Assembly: GCA_942493045.1 (NCBI GenBank)
Contig: OW818665.1
Location: 2,418,001 to 2,482,000, forward strand
Source: Teretinema sp942493045
GTDB lineage: Bacteria; Spirochaetota; Spirochaetia; Treponematales; Treponemataceae
DNA length: 64,000 nt
Direction: 5' to 3'
The notes below the pieces were generated by a model, which saw only the letters and a program-made list of their open reading frames with translations, did not search any database and was not told where the DNA came from. Positions 51,817 through 61,355 of the stretch are shown in pieces. Numbering within the stretch: the stretch's first letter is position 1; the number at the start of each line of letters is the position of its first letter. A program made the translations under genes and the position numbers.

Positions 51817-52176
51817 TCAAGGGTTTTTAGCTGGATTCTCATGTATTTCAGGACAAAGCGTTTGCATCAGGTCTCGAACCTGGGCGGTCACTGTTTCCAG
51901 ACGTTGCAAAAAAGCTATCCCATTAAAACTGTAAATTGTGCTCCGGGACTGCCGGACAGCAGCCAGCAACCCGACTCCATGCATCATCTTTAAATGCCGG
52001 GATATCACCGATCGATCCTGAGGAAAAGCCGCAGCTATCGAACTGATATCCTGGGCTCCATGTACCGCCAAATGCCGGATTAGACGAATACGTACCGGTT
52101 CAGAAAGTACCCGAAACAGGGCGTCATCGATGATGGAATCGATTGTTTGTTCATAGTTCTGCTGATCCATAGCCAC
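51817..52176 (-). CDS. ArsR-family winged-helix regulator
   Basis: 119 aa with an ArsR-type HTH: ALFRVLSEPVRIRLIRHLAVH, DISSIAAAFPQDRSVISRHLKMMHGVGLL, then a beta wing (RQSRSTIYSFNG). The ArsR metal-binding Cys motifs (CVC) are absent; the lone Cys is near the C terminus, so the signal is not the classical metal site. GTG 52176 has AAGGAA at 6 nt; ATG 52170 is an alternative. It probably controls itself and the EFR1 gene. Confidence 0.82.
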   Translation of the reverse strand: MAMDQQNYEQTIDSIIDDALFRVLSEPVRIRLIRHLAVHGAQDISSIAAAFPQDRSVISRHLKMMHGVGLLAAVRQSRSTIYSFNGIAFLQRLETVTAQVRDLMQTLCPEIHENPAKNP

Positions 52177-52385
52177 AGCATATTCCTTAACCGGAAACAG
52201 CGCAACGGGCGGACAATTTTCCTTAAATCGATCTTTTCTTTTACCATTACTATCAACAAGAGAGACATCGTCAGCAAGCTTTCTTTCTGATCAGAATAAT
52301 TCGAGACTCCTGTTATTCTTGACAGAACCAAAATGAAGCCATAATCTTATATCAGGCCAGCCTTTTTTAATGGAGATTACCAAAT

Positions 52386-53321
52386 ATGAATAATCGGTCT
52401 ATTCTTCTTTGTTTATGCACAGTGTGCGCATTGTGTACTTGTTCCCTGAATGGAACCCCCGCGACGACTCAGTTTTCTGCTTTCACAGCCGACCACACAG
52501 TGGTTCATCAGCTATGGAATGGAAACATTCCGGAAAGTGCGCTCCAGAACGCAAAAACCCTATTACACATTGGCTACGCGCATACTTCACATGGTAGTCA
52601 ACTGACAGACGGTATGAACGGATTAACGGCTTTCGCGAACGCCGGTAATTGCGGAGACAACTACCAAAACTCACTGCTGGCCATTAACAGCAGCGGAGCA
52701 GCCGGAGCCCTGCACCTGTTCGAAGGCTCCGGGTATGATGACGGATGGCTGCAAGGTGATGCCGGCTGGAGTGGAAATCAGCTTTATAACGAAACCAGAG
52801 AGTTTCTCGATGATTCTGACCACGCTTCTTTCAATGTGATTATGTGGAGTTGGTGCGGACAATTATCCGGAATGAGCGCCTCGGACCTGCGGCAGGGATA
52901 TCTCGAGCCGATGGCTCAGCTTGAAAACGAATATCCTGAGGTAACGTTCGTCTATATGACCGGACATTTGGACGGGACCGGAGTGTCCGGTACCCTGCAT
53001 CAGCGTAATGAACAGATTAGAGAATACTGCCGGACGAACGGAAAATGGCTGTATGACTTTGCTGATATCGAGTCTTATGATCCGGAAGGAAATTATTATT
53101 TAAACAAAGCCGCAAATGACGCGTGCGATTACGATTCGAATGGTGACGGTTCACTGGATACCAATTGGGCTCAAGGCTGGCAGGACGAACACGCCGAGAA
53201 TGAGTACTGGTACGCCTGCGGTTCTGCCCATTCAGAACCGCTCAATGCCAACATGAAAGCCTATGCCGCCTGGTGGCTATTCGCCCGCATCGCCGGCTGG
53301 GATGGAACCTTAAACCCCTAA
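52386..53321 (+). CDS. Putative lipoprotein with HTSHG motif, possible SGNH-like hydrolase
   Basis: 311 aa with a lipoprotein-like signal (LLCLCTVCALCTC, lipidated Cys about 18-20). The body carries GYAHTSHGSQLTDGM, IMWSWCGQLSG, VYMTGHLDGTG, and RNEQIREYCRTNGKWLYDFADIE. The order resembles SGNH/GDSL-type hydrolases, but I cannot confirm a catalytic triad. TTGACA (52319-52324) and CATAAT (52340-52345) form a promoter with a normal leader and GGAG before the ATG. Two Cys pairs and DSNGDGSLD (calcium-like loop) suit an exported protein. Confidence 0.7.
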   Translation: MNNRSILLCLCTVCALCTCSLNGTPATTQFSAFTADHTVVHQLWNGNIPESALQNAKTLLHIGYAHTSHGSQLTDGMNGLTAFANAGNCGDNYQNSLLAINSSGAAGALHLFEGSGYDDGWLQGDAGWSGNQLYNETREFLDDSDHASFNVIMWSWCGQLSGMSASDLRQGYLEPMAQLENEYPEVTFVYMTGHLDGTGVSGTLHQRNEQIREYCRTNGKWLYDFADIESYDPEGNYYLNKAANDACDYDSNGDGSLDTNWAQGWQDEHAENEYWYACGSAHSEPLNANMKAYAAWWLFARIAGWDGTLNP

Positions 53322-53339
53322 CCATCCCCAGAATCCTTC

Positions 53340-54587
53340 TCAGGAATCCTTCTCCGGGAGTCTAAAAAGAACAGCCAGAATCAGCACAATGAAAGAAATG
53401 AGAATCAAGCCATTCGCCGGACCAAACTGCTTGCTAAAATATCCGAGCAGCAGGGCAATAACCGCGGCGAATAGGGTTTCGGCTTGGGATTCCACCGACA
53501 GCGCCGAAGCCAGGGAATCCTGGTTCATGCGGTCGCTGACATAGGCAATGCCCATCGGTTTCCGTAAATTTTCTATTACATAAATTCCGGTATACAGCAG
53601 GACTGACACAAACACTGCCTGATAGCGATAGGCCAGACCGCTGAGCAGCCCGAGCGTTATACCGATCAAGAGGGTTAAATTGAGTGGCCGGGCCAAATTA
53701 TTAAAGCGGGCGGAAAAAGCTCCGGAGTAGCTTGAGGCCCAGGAAGTCAATAAAAAGAGGGCTGAGTACACTACACCAGTCAGGACCGCGGTACGCTCCT
53801 GTTCGGCCCAGTGCAGGTAAATGGGCAGACTCAGAGCCAGACCCTTGAGCAATGGTTGCAGATAATCCTTGCAGGCCTTGTAGTAACCGCTGTACAGGGA
53901 TTGATTGGCGATAGCCCGCAGACTTTCCCTGCGGCGCAGACTCTCCGCCAGGGAGCGGGCCACCTCCGCGAACTCATGCGCGATATCCAGTTTACGGCCC
54001 TGACGCAGACCATCAAGCCGGGCCGGATAGCTCAGTATTAACAGCAAATCCAGCACGTAGGGAATTATTGTAAACAAAAAAACCGGGGCGTACGACCCCT
54101 GCCAGAAAACCAGAGCGGCGGCAATCAGGGCCGAAACGGCGGCGCCGCGCTGTGACCAGGCGCGGGTGTGTCCGTAATAATGGGTTTTGAGATGCTGCCA
54201 GCCTTCTTCTTTAAGATAATCGAATATCATGGCCTTGTGCGTTCCGGTGCGGAAAGCGTCGCCAAAGGCATAAGCGGCCATAGCCGCGAACAGCGGCCAG
54301 AAACCGGAAGCCGAATAAAACACCGCAAAGGAAAGAATATAGGCTAAAAACGAAGCCACCATAGTTCTGCGGCGACCTAAAACATCGGCCATTATACCGG
54401 ACGGTATTTCCATCACATTGATAAAAATCTCCCGGGCGGCATAGAGCGCCCCGATTTGCAAAAAATCAAGACCTTTCTCCAAAAAAAACAGCAGCAGAAA
54501 GGGCTCATAAAACCGCAGATCCTTTAAAAATCCATAGGCGCAGAATTTATAATACTGCAGGTTTTTTTCGAATGCTTCTTTTGCCAT
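53340..54587 (-). CDS. MFS transporter
   Basis: 415 aa with twelve predicted membrane helices. The loop 2-3 motif appears as GIMADVLGRRRTMVAS, a variant of the MFS signature, and the protein begins FEKNLQYYKFCAYGFLKDL. Substrate class is not evident; neighbours do not help. GGAG lies 6 nt before ATG 54587. It is divergent from the rluA-type gene. Confidence 0.9.
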   Translation of the reverse strand: MAKEAFEKNLQYYKFCAYGFLKDLRFYEPFLLLFFLEKGLDFLQIGALYAAREIFINVMEIPSGIMADVLGRRRTMVASFLAYILSFAVFYSASGFWPLFAAMAAYAFGDAFRTGTHKAMIFDYLKEEGWQHLKTHYYGHTRAWSQRGAAVSALIAAALVFWQGSYAPVFLFTIIPYVLDLLLILSYPARLDGLRQGRKLDIAHEFAEVARSLAESLRRRESLRAIANQSLYSGYYKACKDYLQPLLKGLALSLPIYLHWAEQERTAVLTGVVYSALFLLTSWASSYSGAFSARFNNLARPLNLTLLIGITLGLLSGLAYRYQAVFVSVLLYTGIYVIENLRKPMGIAYVSDRMNQDSLASALSVESQAETLFAAVIALLLGYFSKQFGPANGLILISFIVLILAVLFRLPEKDS

Positions 54588-54662
54588 GGCGTACTCCGGG
54601 GGATTTTTTTGGTCTTTCCAGTTTGTAGCTCTCCGACAACTTTGTCAACGTACAATCTCACA

Positions 54663-54697
54663 TTGTATCAGACCCCGCGAACTGATAAGATACCGCC
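54663..54697 (+). promoter_or_regulatory. Predicted leaderless promoter of the rluA-type gene
   Basis: TTGTAT (54663-54668), 17-bp spacer, TAAGAT (54686-54691), 6 nt to ATG 54698. Confidence 0.55.
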
Positions 54698-55699
54698 ATG
54701 CCTACCAGACTGCTGCTTTTCAAAAAAACAACCACTGAAGCCGCCCGTCTCGATGACTTTCTCGCGGAAGTTCTCCCGCCCGCCCTGGAGAAAGTTCAGG
54801 AAGCCGGAACTCTCTCAAAATCAAAGGTACGACGACTGATAGTCGCCGGAGCTGTATCGGTAAACGGCAGGTGCGAACGGCGCGCGGCCGCTATGCTGAA
54901 AGGTGTTACCGGCATTCAGGTCCGCTATGACAGTGAAAAATTCAGCTACGAAAAACAGCCGGATGACATTGTTTTCGAGTTGACCGCGGAACGTATCCTG
55001 TTCGAGGATGAGACCATCATAATAGTCGACAAACCAGCCGCCTTTCCCACCGAAGCTACCATGGTCGCCGGCCGGGATCACCTGCACGCGGCAGTTGCGC
55101 GCTATATCGGCCGCCGGGACGGCCTGGACAGTGACGGCAACGCGCCCTATATCGGCCTGCATCACCGGTTGGACAGGGACACCACCGGCGTCATCCTTTT
55201 TACAAAACAGCGCGCGGCCAATGCCGCCGTGCACCGCATGTTCCTTGAACATTTAGCCCGCAAGGAATACCTGGCCCTGACCATCGCGCCGGCACGCCAC
55301 CTCAGACTATCTGCCGGAAGCTGCTTCAGGGTGGAAAACTCACTTGGCCGCATCTCCGCCAAGAGCGCCCAGGGAAAGTGGGGGGCAGTCAGCGCTGGTG
55401 GAGACCCAGCCCTTACCGATTTTACCGTTGTAGAAGAGCGAGCGGGATTTATGCAAATTCTGGCCAAGCCCCTGACCGGACGCACACACCAAATCCGAGT
55501 ACATCTTGCCGGATACGGCTTACCGCTGCTGGGGGACACGCTTTATGGCGGACCGACCCGCCTTGGCAGTCTGGCTGTACCTCGCGTTATGCTGCACGCC
55601 GAAACATTGATCTTTCCGCATCCACTTTCGGGCGTGGAAACACGGGTCAGCGCGCCCTTGCCGCCGGACTTCCGCGAAATCATCAGTTTGAAAGCATAA
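54698..55699 (+). CDS. RluA-family pseudouridine synthase
   Basis: 333 aa. An S4 RNA-binding region (about 25-85; LSKSKVRRLIVAGAVSVNGR) precedes the catalytic domain with HHRLDRDTTGVILFTKQ, whose Asp is the nucleophile, and RTHQIRVHLAGYGLPLLGD. It isomerises uridines in rRNA or tRNA; the exact site (RluC/RluD-type) is not determined. It overlaps the convergent DUF155-like gene by 17 bp. Confidence 0.93.
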   Translation: MPTRLLLFKKTTTEAARLDDFLAEVLPPALEKVQEAGTLSKSKVRRLIVAGAVSVNGRCERRAAAMLKGVTGIQVRYDSEKFSYEKQPDDIVFELTAERILFEDETIIIVDKPAAFPTEATMVAGRDHLHAAVARYIGRRDGLDSDGNAPYIGLHHRLDRDTTGVILFTKQRAANAAVHRMFLEHLARKEYLALTIAPARHLRLSAGSCFRVENSLGRISAKSAQGKWGAVSAGGDPALTDFTVVEERAGFMQILAKPLTGRTHQIRVHLAGYGLPLLGDTLYGGPTRLGSLAVPRVMLHAETLIFPHPLSGVETRVSAPLPPDFREIISLKA

Positions 55700-56807
55700 A
55701 GGCCTGAAATATCTGCAGCACCGGGAATATTACGCAAACTACGATAAACATCACTTCCAGAAAAACCATCCGACGCTCGCTGGCGTCGGCATTGACCCGC
55801 TCATAAATCGAGCCCAGGGTAGATAAGCGACGTTCAATTGAACGTTTCCAGCCCTCCGTATTGAATTGAACGCAGAGCGTATCGAAGATCTGGCCCAGAA
55901 AAAAATCTCCGATTATCTTGGATGAATTTTCCAGGTTTTCAAGTATAAACAGCGCGTCAAAACTTAAGGCATGAATACTGGCAAGCTTTACTTTCAGCAA
56001 TTTCAGGCGCGCCGATTTTTTTTTGTAAATGACCGTAATATCATCCTCAGCCTTATCCAGCCAACGGTCCAATAAAGCGTCCAGTGAGCGTAATTCAAGC
56101 AGCTGGTAATTGGCCTGCTCTATCACCAGCAGGATATCTTCATAGTCCCCATCAGGGTCAATAATCAAAGCCCGGTCCAGGTCAAAAACGGCGCAATCAT
56201 GTTCGGTATAGCAGAAAGCGTCTTTTAGAGTTGCCGCGATTTGAGACTCGTGTAAGTCGGTATCGGGACTTTCGCCATTTAAAAGACAGGCCAGGGTACG
56301 CCGATGTGTCTGTACGAATTCTTTGGGGTTTTTCAGGGGACTGGTTATGCAAAACGCCGTGTACGTTTCACGCACAAAATGTGTTGAAATATACTGCTCA
56401 AAGGTAATTGCCTCTTTTATCGTTTCAAACAATCTTTTTAAGTCGGATTCTACCCAGGTGTCAATAAAAGCTTGCTCACCATCAAACAAGAAGGGGGTGG
56501 TGCGGATTTTATGCAGATCCTGAACCGCGAAATTTCCCGTTACCCTGACACGCATAGTTATAACGCCTTCTTCATAAATACGGGCATTCATGGAAAGACT
56601 GTCAAAAGGCATATTCTCCTGGCTGCTGATTTTTGCTAATTGCACGACCAAGGGTACTGGAAAGGTCAAAGATTCCGGTGTATCCCGTTTCTTTTTGATC
56701 ACGCCAATATCCGGATTCGCCGGGATAATTTTGGCAACCTTCTTGAGATCGATCGAACGCCCGGCGTCATAAAGATAAAAAAAGACAATTTCCGCATTCA
56801 TTTTCAT
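55683..56807 (-). CDS. DUF155/RMD1-like membrane protein
   Basis: 374 aa. The body is soluble-looking; the C terminus (about 300-374) reads RRLSTLGSIYERVNADASERRMVFLEVMF in pieces and ends in a membrane segment (FIVVCVIFPVLQIFQAFML). This ending resembles the RMD1/DUF155 family (helical region, then a C-terminal anchor). Function of the family in bacteria is unknown. ATG 56807 is chosen; TTG 56843 is possible and neither has a strong Shine-Dalgarno. Confidence 0.65.
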   Translation of the reverse strand: MKMNAEIVFFYLYDAGRSIDLKKVAKIIPANPDIGVIKKKRDTPESLTFPVPLVVQLAKISSQENMPFDSLSMNARIYEEGVITMRVRVTGNFAVQDLHKIRTTPFLFDGEQAFIDTWVESDLKRLFETIKEAITFEQYISTHFVRETYTAFCITSPLKNPKEFVQTHRRTLACLLNGESPDTDLHESQIAATLKDAFCYTEHDCAVFDLDRALIIDPDGDYEDILLVIEQANYQLLELRSLDALLDRWLDKAEDDITVIYKKKSARLKLLKVKLASIHALSFDALFILENLENSSKIIGDFFLGQIFDTLCVQFNTEGWKRSIERRLSTLGSIYERVNADASERRMVFLEVMFIVVCVIFPVLQIFQAFMLSN

Positions 56808-56918
56808 ACCTGTAACTTTAGTCTCTTCCGGAAGGTCCTGCAAGGCGCAAACTCAGCAAAAAAAGTCAGGTAAAGCTTTCCTCTCAAAGCTATAATAGGA
56901 CCAAGGAGATTATCCACA

Positions 56919-57431
56919 ATGCAAAGTGACATAAAAATTGAACCAGCCGCCCTCAGCGATGTTCAAGAACTAACAGAGATCATGACCCGGGCCTTTAACG
57001 ATGACTCTCGCCGGCATCTCGGTAAAGACCAAGGCGGTCCGCCGGGCTACAATACCGGAGAGTTTATCAGACAGAATGCCTTTCACTCCGGCGGGAAGGC
57101 TTTTAAGGCCCTCTTGAAAGACCGCATTGCCGGCTGTATCATTGTCTTCCCGGCAAAGGACGGCCATCATCATCTCGGGTGTATGTTTACCGATCCGGCG
57201 CACCAAAGAAAGGGAATCGGAAAGACCCTGTTCGACTATGTCGAGCTCACCTTGCCCGGAAAATCATGGACTCTGGAAACACCTGCCTTTGCGCGAAGCA
57301 ACCACCGATTCTACGAAGATCGGTGCGGTTTCACAAAAATTCGGGAAACACCGCCCGACGATGAACCCGGAGTACAATATGTCTATCGCAAGGAGTATCA
57401 GAAGCGGCATGAAACAGGAAACGTTACATGA
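56919..57431 (+). CDS. GNAT-family N-acetyltransferase
   Basis: 170 aa with the GNAT fold; the acetyl-CoA site is visible in LGCMFTDPAHQRKGIGKTLFDYVE (R/Q-x2-G-x-G/A as QRKGIG). The acceptor is unknown. AAGGAGA lies about 10 nt before the ATG, and TATAAT (about 56890-56895) is a likely -10 box with a normal leader. The AraC-type gene starts inside its 3' end, so the pair is translationally linked. Confidence 0.88.
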   Translation: MQSDIKIEPAALSDVQELTEIMTRAFNDDSRRHLGKDQGGPPGYNTGEFIRQNAFHSGGKAFKALLKDRIAGCIIVFPAKDGHHHLGCMFTDPAHQRKGIGKTLFDYVELTLPGKSWTLETPAFARSNHRFYEDRCGFTKIRETPPDDEPGVQYVYRKEYQKRHETGNVT

Positions 57432-58299
57432 CTGGAAAAAAAAGGTTTCGCGGGTTATCGAACTAATGACCGGAACGCCGCACGGCTCCCCGGACCTTGA
57501 ACAGGCGGCGTCAGAGGCGGCCAGTTCTCCCTGGCATTTTCACCGCTGCTTCCGTGAATTGACCGGGGAAAGCTTCGCCTCCTGCCTGCGCCGGCTGCGT
57601 TTGGAACGCGCCGCCTGGCAACTGCGCGCCGGGCATACGGTCCTCGAGACAGCCCTTGATTCCGGGTATGACTCTCCGGAATCCTTTTACCGCGCCTTTC
57701 ACCGGCGCTTCGGAATTAAACCCTCACAGCTTGCAGGGCTTCCCTGGTGGAAGGGAGAGCTGGAAGCGCCGAATGGACTGCATTACCGGGGACAACCGGA
57801 CCGGCTTTGGTTTTTTCCCGGCAGCGCGGGAAATACCAGCAACACCCGTATTGTACGCCTGCCCCAATCCCGTATCGCATCGCTTGAGGGCCGCGGCGAT
57901 TTTTGGCAACTCCCCTCGCTCTGGGAAAAATTCGGCGCACTATTGCAACAAGCCCAGATGCAGGTCCAACCCGGGGAAATGCTCACTATCTTTGCCGCTG
58001 ATGATTTCTTCGGCGCGGCCTTCATCCTCCGGGAGGGAACCACTGTTCCTCCGGGCATGCAGGAAAGCCGCCTGCCCGGAGGAGAATACGCCGCAACAGT
58101 CTACTTTGGCAGTAGTGAAGGCATCGGACCTTTCTGGGAAAATTGGCGAAAAGCCTTTTTTTCCGATTCCGGATGGGCGCAGGATCGCTCCCGACCCTCT
58201 CTGGAATGGTATCAGAACAACATGACTCCAGAATTAGCCGAACTGGGCCTGACCCTGCTCTGCGATCCCGTACTGCGAATAGAGACACCTGCCTTATAG
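57409..58299 (+). CDS. AraC-family regulator with GyrI-like effector domain
   Basis: 296 aa. Two HTH motifs of the AraC DNA-binding domain are at the N terminus (about 25-105; QAASEAASSPWHFHRCFRELTG and ETALDSGYDSPESFYRAFHRRFGIKP). The C-terminal half (about 135-290) resembles GyrI-like AraC effector-binding domains. ATG 57409 overlaps the GNAT gene by 23 bp and lies 13 nt after AAGGAG; ATG 57379 is an alternative. It may regulate its own operon and sense a small, possibly toxic, compound. Confidence 0.85.
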   Translation: MKQETLHDWKKKVSRVIELMTGTPHGSPDLEQAASEAASSPWHFHRCFRELTGESFASCLRRLRLERAAWQLRAGHTVLETALDSGYDSPESFYRAFHRRFGIKPSQLAGLPWWKGELEAPNGLHYRGQPDRLWFFPGSAGNTSNTRIVRLPQSRIASLEGRGDFWQLPSLWEKFGALLQQAQMQVQPGEMLTIFAADDFFGAAFILREGTTVPPGMQESRLPGGEYAATVYFGSSEGIGPFWENWRKAFFSDSGWAQDRSRPSLEWYQNNMTPELAELGLTLLCDPVLRIETPAL

Positions 58300-58329
58300 C
58301 AAGAGAGTAAGAAAAATCGTTGACCCGAC

Positions 58330-58359
58330 TTGACGGCGCCGGTAGCGAGGCGCTACACT
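58330..58359 (+). promoter_or_regulatory. Promoter with embedded inverted repeat upstream of the nucleotidyltransferase gene
   Basis: TTGACG (58330-58335), 18-bp spacer, TACACT (58354-58359). GTAGCG-AGG-CGCTAC (58342-58356) runs into the -10 box and could be an operator. The next CDS begins over 200 bp later, leaving a long leader or an unrecognised small RNA. Confidence 0.5.
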
Positions 58360-58573
58360 AATGACGTTCTCATTACCTACCTACAGGAGCGCGGCGAAAT
58401 GATACTATAAGCAAGGCGAAGCACAGCAGATACCTCCACAGCCGAAAACCGGAATACCTGCGCTTATCGAATCAGCCTTGCCTCGCCGTACCCAATCACC
58501 ACATACAACTCATTACAATGGTACTGCAAGTTAGTTTAAAAGCAGTACGGTAAAGCGCGGGAAAGGAACACCC

Positions 58574-59692
58574 ATGAATATTGATATTGAACGTACACTT
58601 ACGGCCATGACCGGAAAGCTCCTGGAAAGCCTCGGCCAGGAGGTCGATCTGATAATTCATTTCGGATCGACAGTCAGAGGAACCGCCCGCGAGGGCTCGG
58701 ACCTGGACGTCTGCTGGATCCCGGCCCATGAGGATAGCTGGCAGAGCATCACCGTCGAACTGCAGGATACCCTGATAGACCTATTCGCCATCCACTGGTC
58801 CCGCCTGCACGCCATGGCCGATTTCAGCGATCCCAATGGAACCATTTTACGCTATCACCGAGTTCTATACGCCAAAGACGAGAGGACCCGTTCCCGTTTC
58901 GAGAGCCTGATCGGCAAGTGGCAAGAGCGACAGCGGCCGGAATCCAGAAAACAGATGCTGGAAAAAGCTTTCGAGCTGTTTACGCGTTGCGGTTACCACT
59001 ACTATCAATTAAGCCGCGCTGCTCAAAAAAGCCTGATCCTCGACGCTATCGACGCCGCCGGAACCCTGGAACAAACTGTGGGCCACTGCCTGATGACCGT
59101 AAACCAACAAAGTATTGATACCCGCAAAAAACAGGATCTACATGCGCTGCCGAAACTGCCGGACAAGTTTATGGAACTGCGGGAAAGACTGGCCTTTTCC
59201 CGGGACTGCGCGGAAATGAAGACTCTCGCCGATCAACTGATGGAAGCGACCCGCGAGCTGCTGCTTAAGGAACAGGCTGAAGTCTGCCGGGAAACCCCGG
59301 ACTTTACCTCGGCCGCCGGCGGAAACAATTACCCGGAAACGGCGAACGGCCTCCGCCATGCCGGCGCCGAAGCCGCCGCCGGTAACATCCACGCCGTGAA
59401 CCATGACGTCTGCCAGCAGCTCCGGGAACTTCGAGCCCATATCGGACAGGGACTTACCGGACGCTGGTACCATGACTTTAACTCGCTGTCAGAATTGACC
59501 CCCACTCTGAGCGGCCTCAGTCTCAAAGACTTGGAGGAAAGTCTGATCGCTCTGGACTGGCCCGGTATCGAGGCGGCCTCCCTTGAACTGATCATTGCTC
59601 TGAGGAAGCTGTACCTGGAAAAAAATACCGCGACCAATCGTTTTCCCGACGCGCAGGCCCTTGAAAACTGGCTACAGCAACTCGAACTGTAA
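58574..59692 (+). CDS. Nucleotidyltransferase-domain protein with helical C terminus
   Basis: 372 aa. The N-terminal domain has the polymerase-beta-type motif IIHFGSTVRGTAREGSDLDV (GS-x-DxD), needed for nucleotide transfer, and a third acidic residue in LIDLFAIHW. The remainder is helical and rich in charged residues; it has no clear homologue. Similar layouts occur in MNT-type antitoxins and in aminoglycoside nucleotidyltransferases; no HEPN toxin partner is next to it. AAAGGAA precedes the ATG. Function is uncertain. Confidence 0.75.
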   Translation: MNIDIERTLTAMTGKLLESLGQEVDLIIHFGSTVRGTAREGSDLDVCWIPAHEDSWQSITVELQDTLIDLFAIHWSRLHAMADFSDPNGTILRYHRVLYAKDERTRSRFESLIGKWQERQRPESRKQMLEKAFELFTRCGYHYYQLSRAAQKSLILDAIDAAGTLEQTVGHCLMTVNQQSIDTRKKQDLHALPKLPDKFMELRERLAFSRDCAEMKTLADQLMEATRELLLKEQAEVCRETPDFTSAAGGNNYPETANGLRHAGAEAAAGNIHAVNHDVCQQLRELRAHIGQGLTGRWYHDFNSLSELTPTLSGLSLKDLEESLIALDWPGIEAASLELIIALRKLYLEKNTATNRFPDAQALENWLQQLEL

Positions 59693-59740
59693 GTAAAAAA
59701 AACGGACGAGGGGGTAGCGGAGGCACGCCGCCGGCGCGCG

Positions 59741-59783
59741 AAAAAATAAAAAGCCGCCGGCTCCCCAGCGGGAGACGGCGGCT
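59741..59783 (-). terminator. Intrinsic terminator of ilvC
   Basis: On the minus strand AGCCGCCG and CTCCC pair with GGGAG and CGGCGGCT in a long GC stem, followed by TTTTTATTTTTT. Confidence 0.92.
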
Positions 59784-59867
59784 GGTACGGCGCGATTGCG
59801 CCGGCGGATGCCGGAGCGAGGGGGAGACTTCCCCTTCCTCAGGTTCTCTACCAATTCTTACTGTGTC

Positions 59868-61337
59868 TTAAATGACGGCCTTCATGGCGGTCATGTAGGA
59901 GCGCAGCACCTTGCCGACTTTCTCGACCTGATGGCTGCGGATCTCTTCGTTGACCTTGACCAGTTCGGCGTTGGATACTTTGGCGTCCTTGACGGTAAGG
60001 CCTTTACCGATGATGTCGAGGTCGACCTTTTTCATGAAGTCGGCCAGCAGCGGGCGGCAGGCGTTGTCGAACAGGTAGCAGCCGTATTCGGCGGTGTCGG
60101 AAATTACCTTGTTCATCTCGTAGAGCTTCTTGCGGCTGATCAGGTTGGCGATCAGCGGGGTCTCGTGCAGGCTCTCATAGTAGGCGGATTCCGGTTTGAT
60201 ACCGGCGTCAACCATGGTCTCGAAGGCCAGCTCGACGCCGGCTTTGACCATGGCTACCATCAGGATACCCTTGTCAAAGAATTCCTGCTCGCTGATCGCG
60301 TCGGAGGTAGGAGCGGTTTGCTCGAAGGCGGTCTTTCCGGTAGCTTCGCGCCAGGCGAGCAGGTTTTTGTCGTCGTTGTTCCAGTCGATCATCATGGTGC
60401 GGGAGAACTCGCCGGAGATAATATCATCCTGGTGCTTCTGGTACAGGGAAGCCATGATACCCTTCAATTCGAGGGAGAGGGCATGGGCCTTGAGCTTGGC
60501 GGGATTGGACAGGCGGTCCATCATGCCGGTAATTCCGCCCCACTTCAGGGCCTCGGTAATGGTTTCCCAGCCGTACTGAATGAACTTGGAAACCCAGGCC
60601 TTGTCCATGCCCTTTTCGACCATTTTGTCAAAGCACAGCAGGCTGCCGGTCTGGAGCATACCGCAGAGGATGGTCTGTTCGCCCATCAGGTCGGATTTAA
60701 CTTCGGCGATAAAGCTGGATTCCAGCACGCCGGCGCGGCTTCCGCCGGTACCGACGGCCAGGGCCTTGGCTATTGCCCAGCCCTTGCCTTCCGCGTCATT
60801 TTCGGGATGCACGGCGATAAGGGTAGGAATACCGAAACCGCGGCTGTATTCAACGCGCACTTCCGAGCCCGGGCCCTTGGGAGCCATCATCACTACGGTG
60901 ATATCCTTGCGGATCTGCATACCCTCCTCAACAATATTGAAGCCGTGGCTGTACCACAGGGAGGCGCCTTTTTTCATCAGGGGCATAACGGCGGTGATTA
61001 CGGAAGAGTGCTGTTTGTCCGGGGTCAGGTTGCCAACGACATCGGCAGTGGGAATCAGTTCTTCGTAGGTGCCGACCTTAAAACCGTTCTCGGTGGCGTT
61101 TTTCCAGCTGGCGCGTTTTTCGGCAATGGCTTCCTTGCGCAGGGTGTAGCTGACATCCAGACCGGAGTCGCGCAGGTTCAAGCCCTGGTTCAATCCCTGG
61201 GCGCCGCAGCCGACAATGACGATTTTTTTACCCTTCAGGGCGGCAGTACCGTCCGCGAACTCATTGCGGTCCATAAACCGGCAGGTTCCCAGTTGTTTGA
61301 GCGCCACGCGCCAGGGGATTGAATTAAAATAGTTCAT
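59868..61337 (-). CDS. ilvC: Ketol-acid reductoisomerase, class II
   Basis: IlvC converts acetolactate or acetohydroxybutyrate to the dihydroxy acid for valine, leucine and isoleucine. The 489-aa length and duplicated C-terminal knotted domain mark the long class II form. The NADPH fold has KKIVIVGCGAQGLNQGLNLRDS; MMAPKGPGSEVR and SDLMGEQTILCG carry conserved active-site residues. GGAGA lies shortly before ATG 61337. The promoter (TTTACG-N17-TATAAC on the minus strand) overlaps an IlvY-like site. Confidence 0.97.
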   Translation of the reverse strand: MNYFNSIPWRVALKQLGTCRFMDRNEFADGTAALKGKKIVIVGCGAQGLNQGLNLRDSGLDVSYTLRKEAIAEKRASWKNATENGFKVGTYEELIPTADVVGNLTPDKQHSSVITAVMPLMKKGASLWYSHGFNIVEEGMQIRKDITVVMMAPKGPGSEVRVEYSRGFGIPTLIAVHPENDAEGKGWAIAKALAVGTGGSRAGVLESSFIAEVKSDLMGEQTILCGMLQTGSLLCFDKMVEKGMDKAWVSKFIQYGWETITEALKWGGITGMMDRLSNPAKLKAHALSLELKGIMASLYQKHQDDIISGEFSRTMMIDWNNDDKNLLAWREATGKTAFEQTAPTSDAISEQEFFDKGILMVAMVKAGVELAFETMVDAGIKPESAYYESLHETPLIANLISRKKLYEMNKVISDTAEYGCYLFDNACRPLLADFMKKVDLDIIGKGLTVKDAKVSNAELVKVNEEIRSHQVEKVGKVLRSYMTAMKAVI

Positions 61338-61355
61338 GTGTTTCTCCGTTACGTT

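Noticed and set aside
58574..59692. MNT/HEPN toxin-antitoxin pair
   Set aside because: The nucleotidyltransferase has no adjacent HEPN gene and is much longer than MNT antitoxins.
59796..61322. A 508-aa open frame opposite ilvC
   Set aside because: Antisense shadow of ilvC caused by codon bias; no start signal and no recognisable domains.
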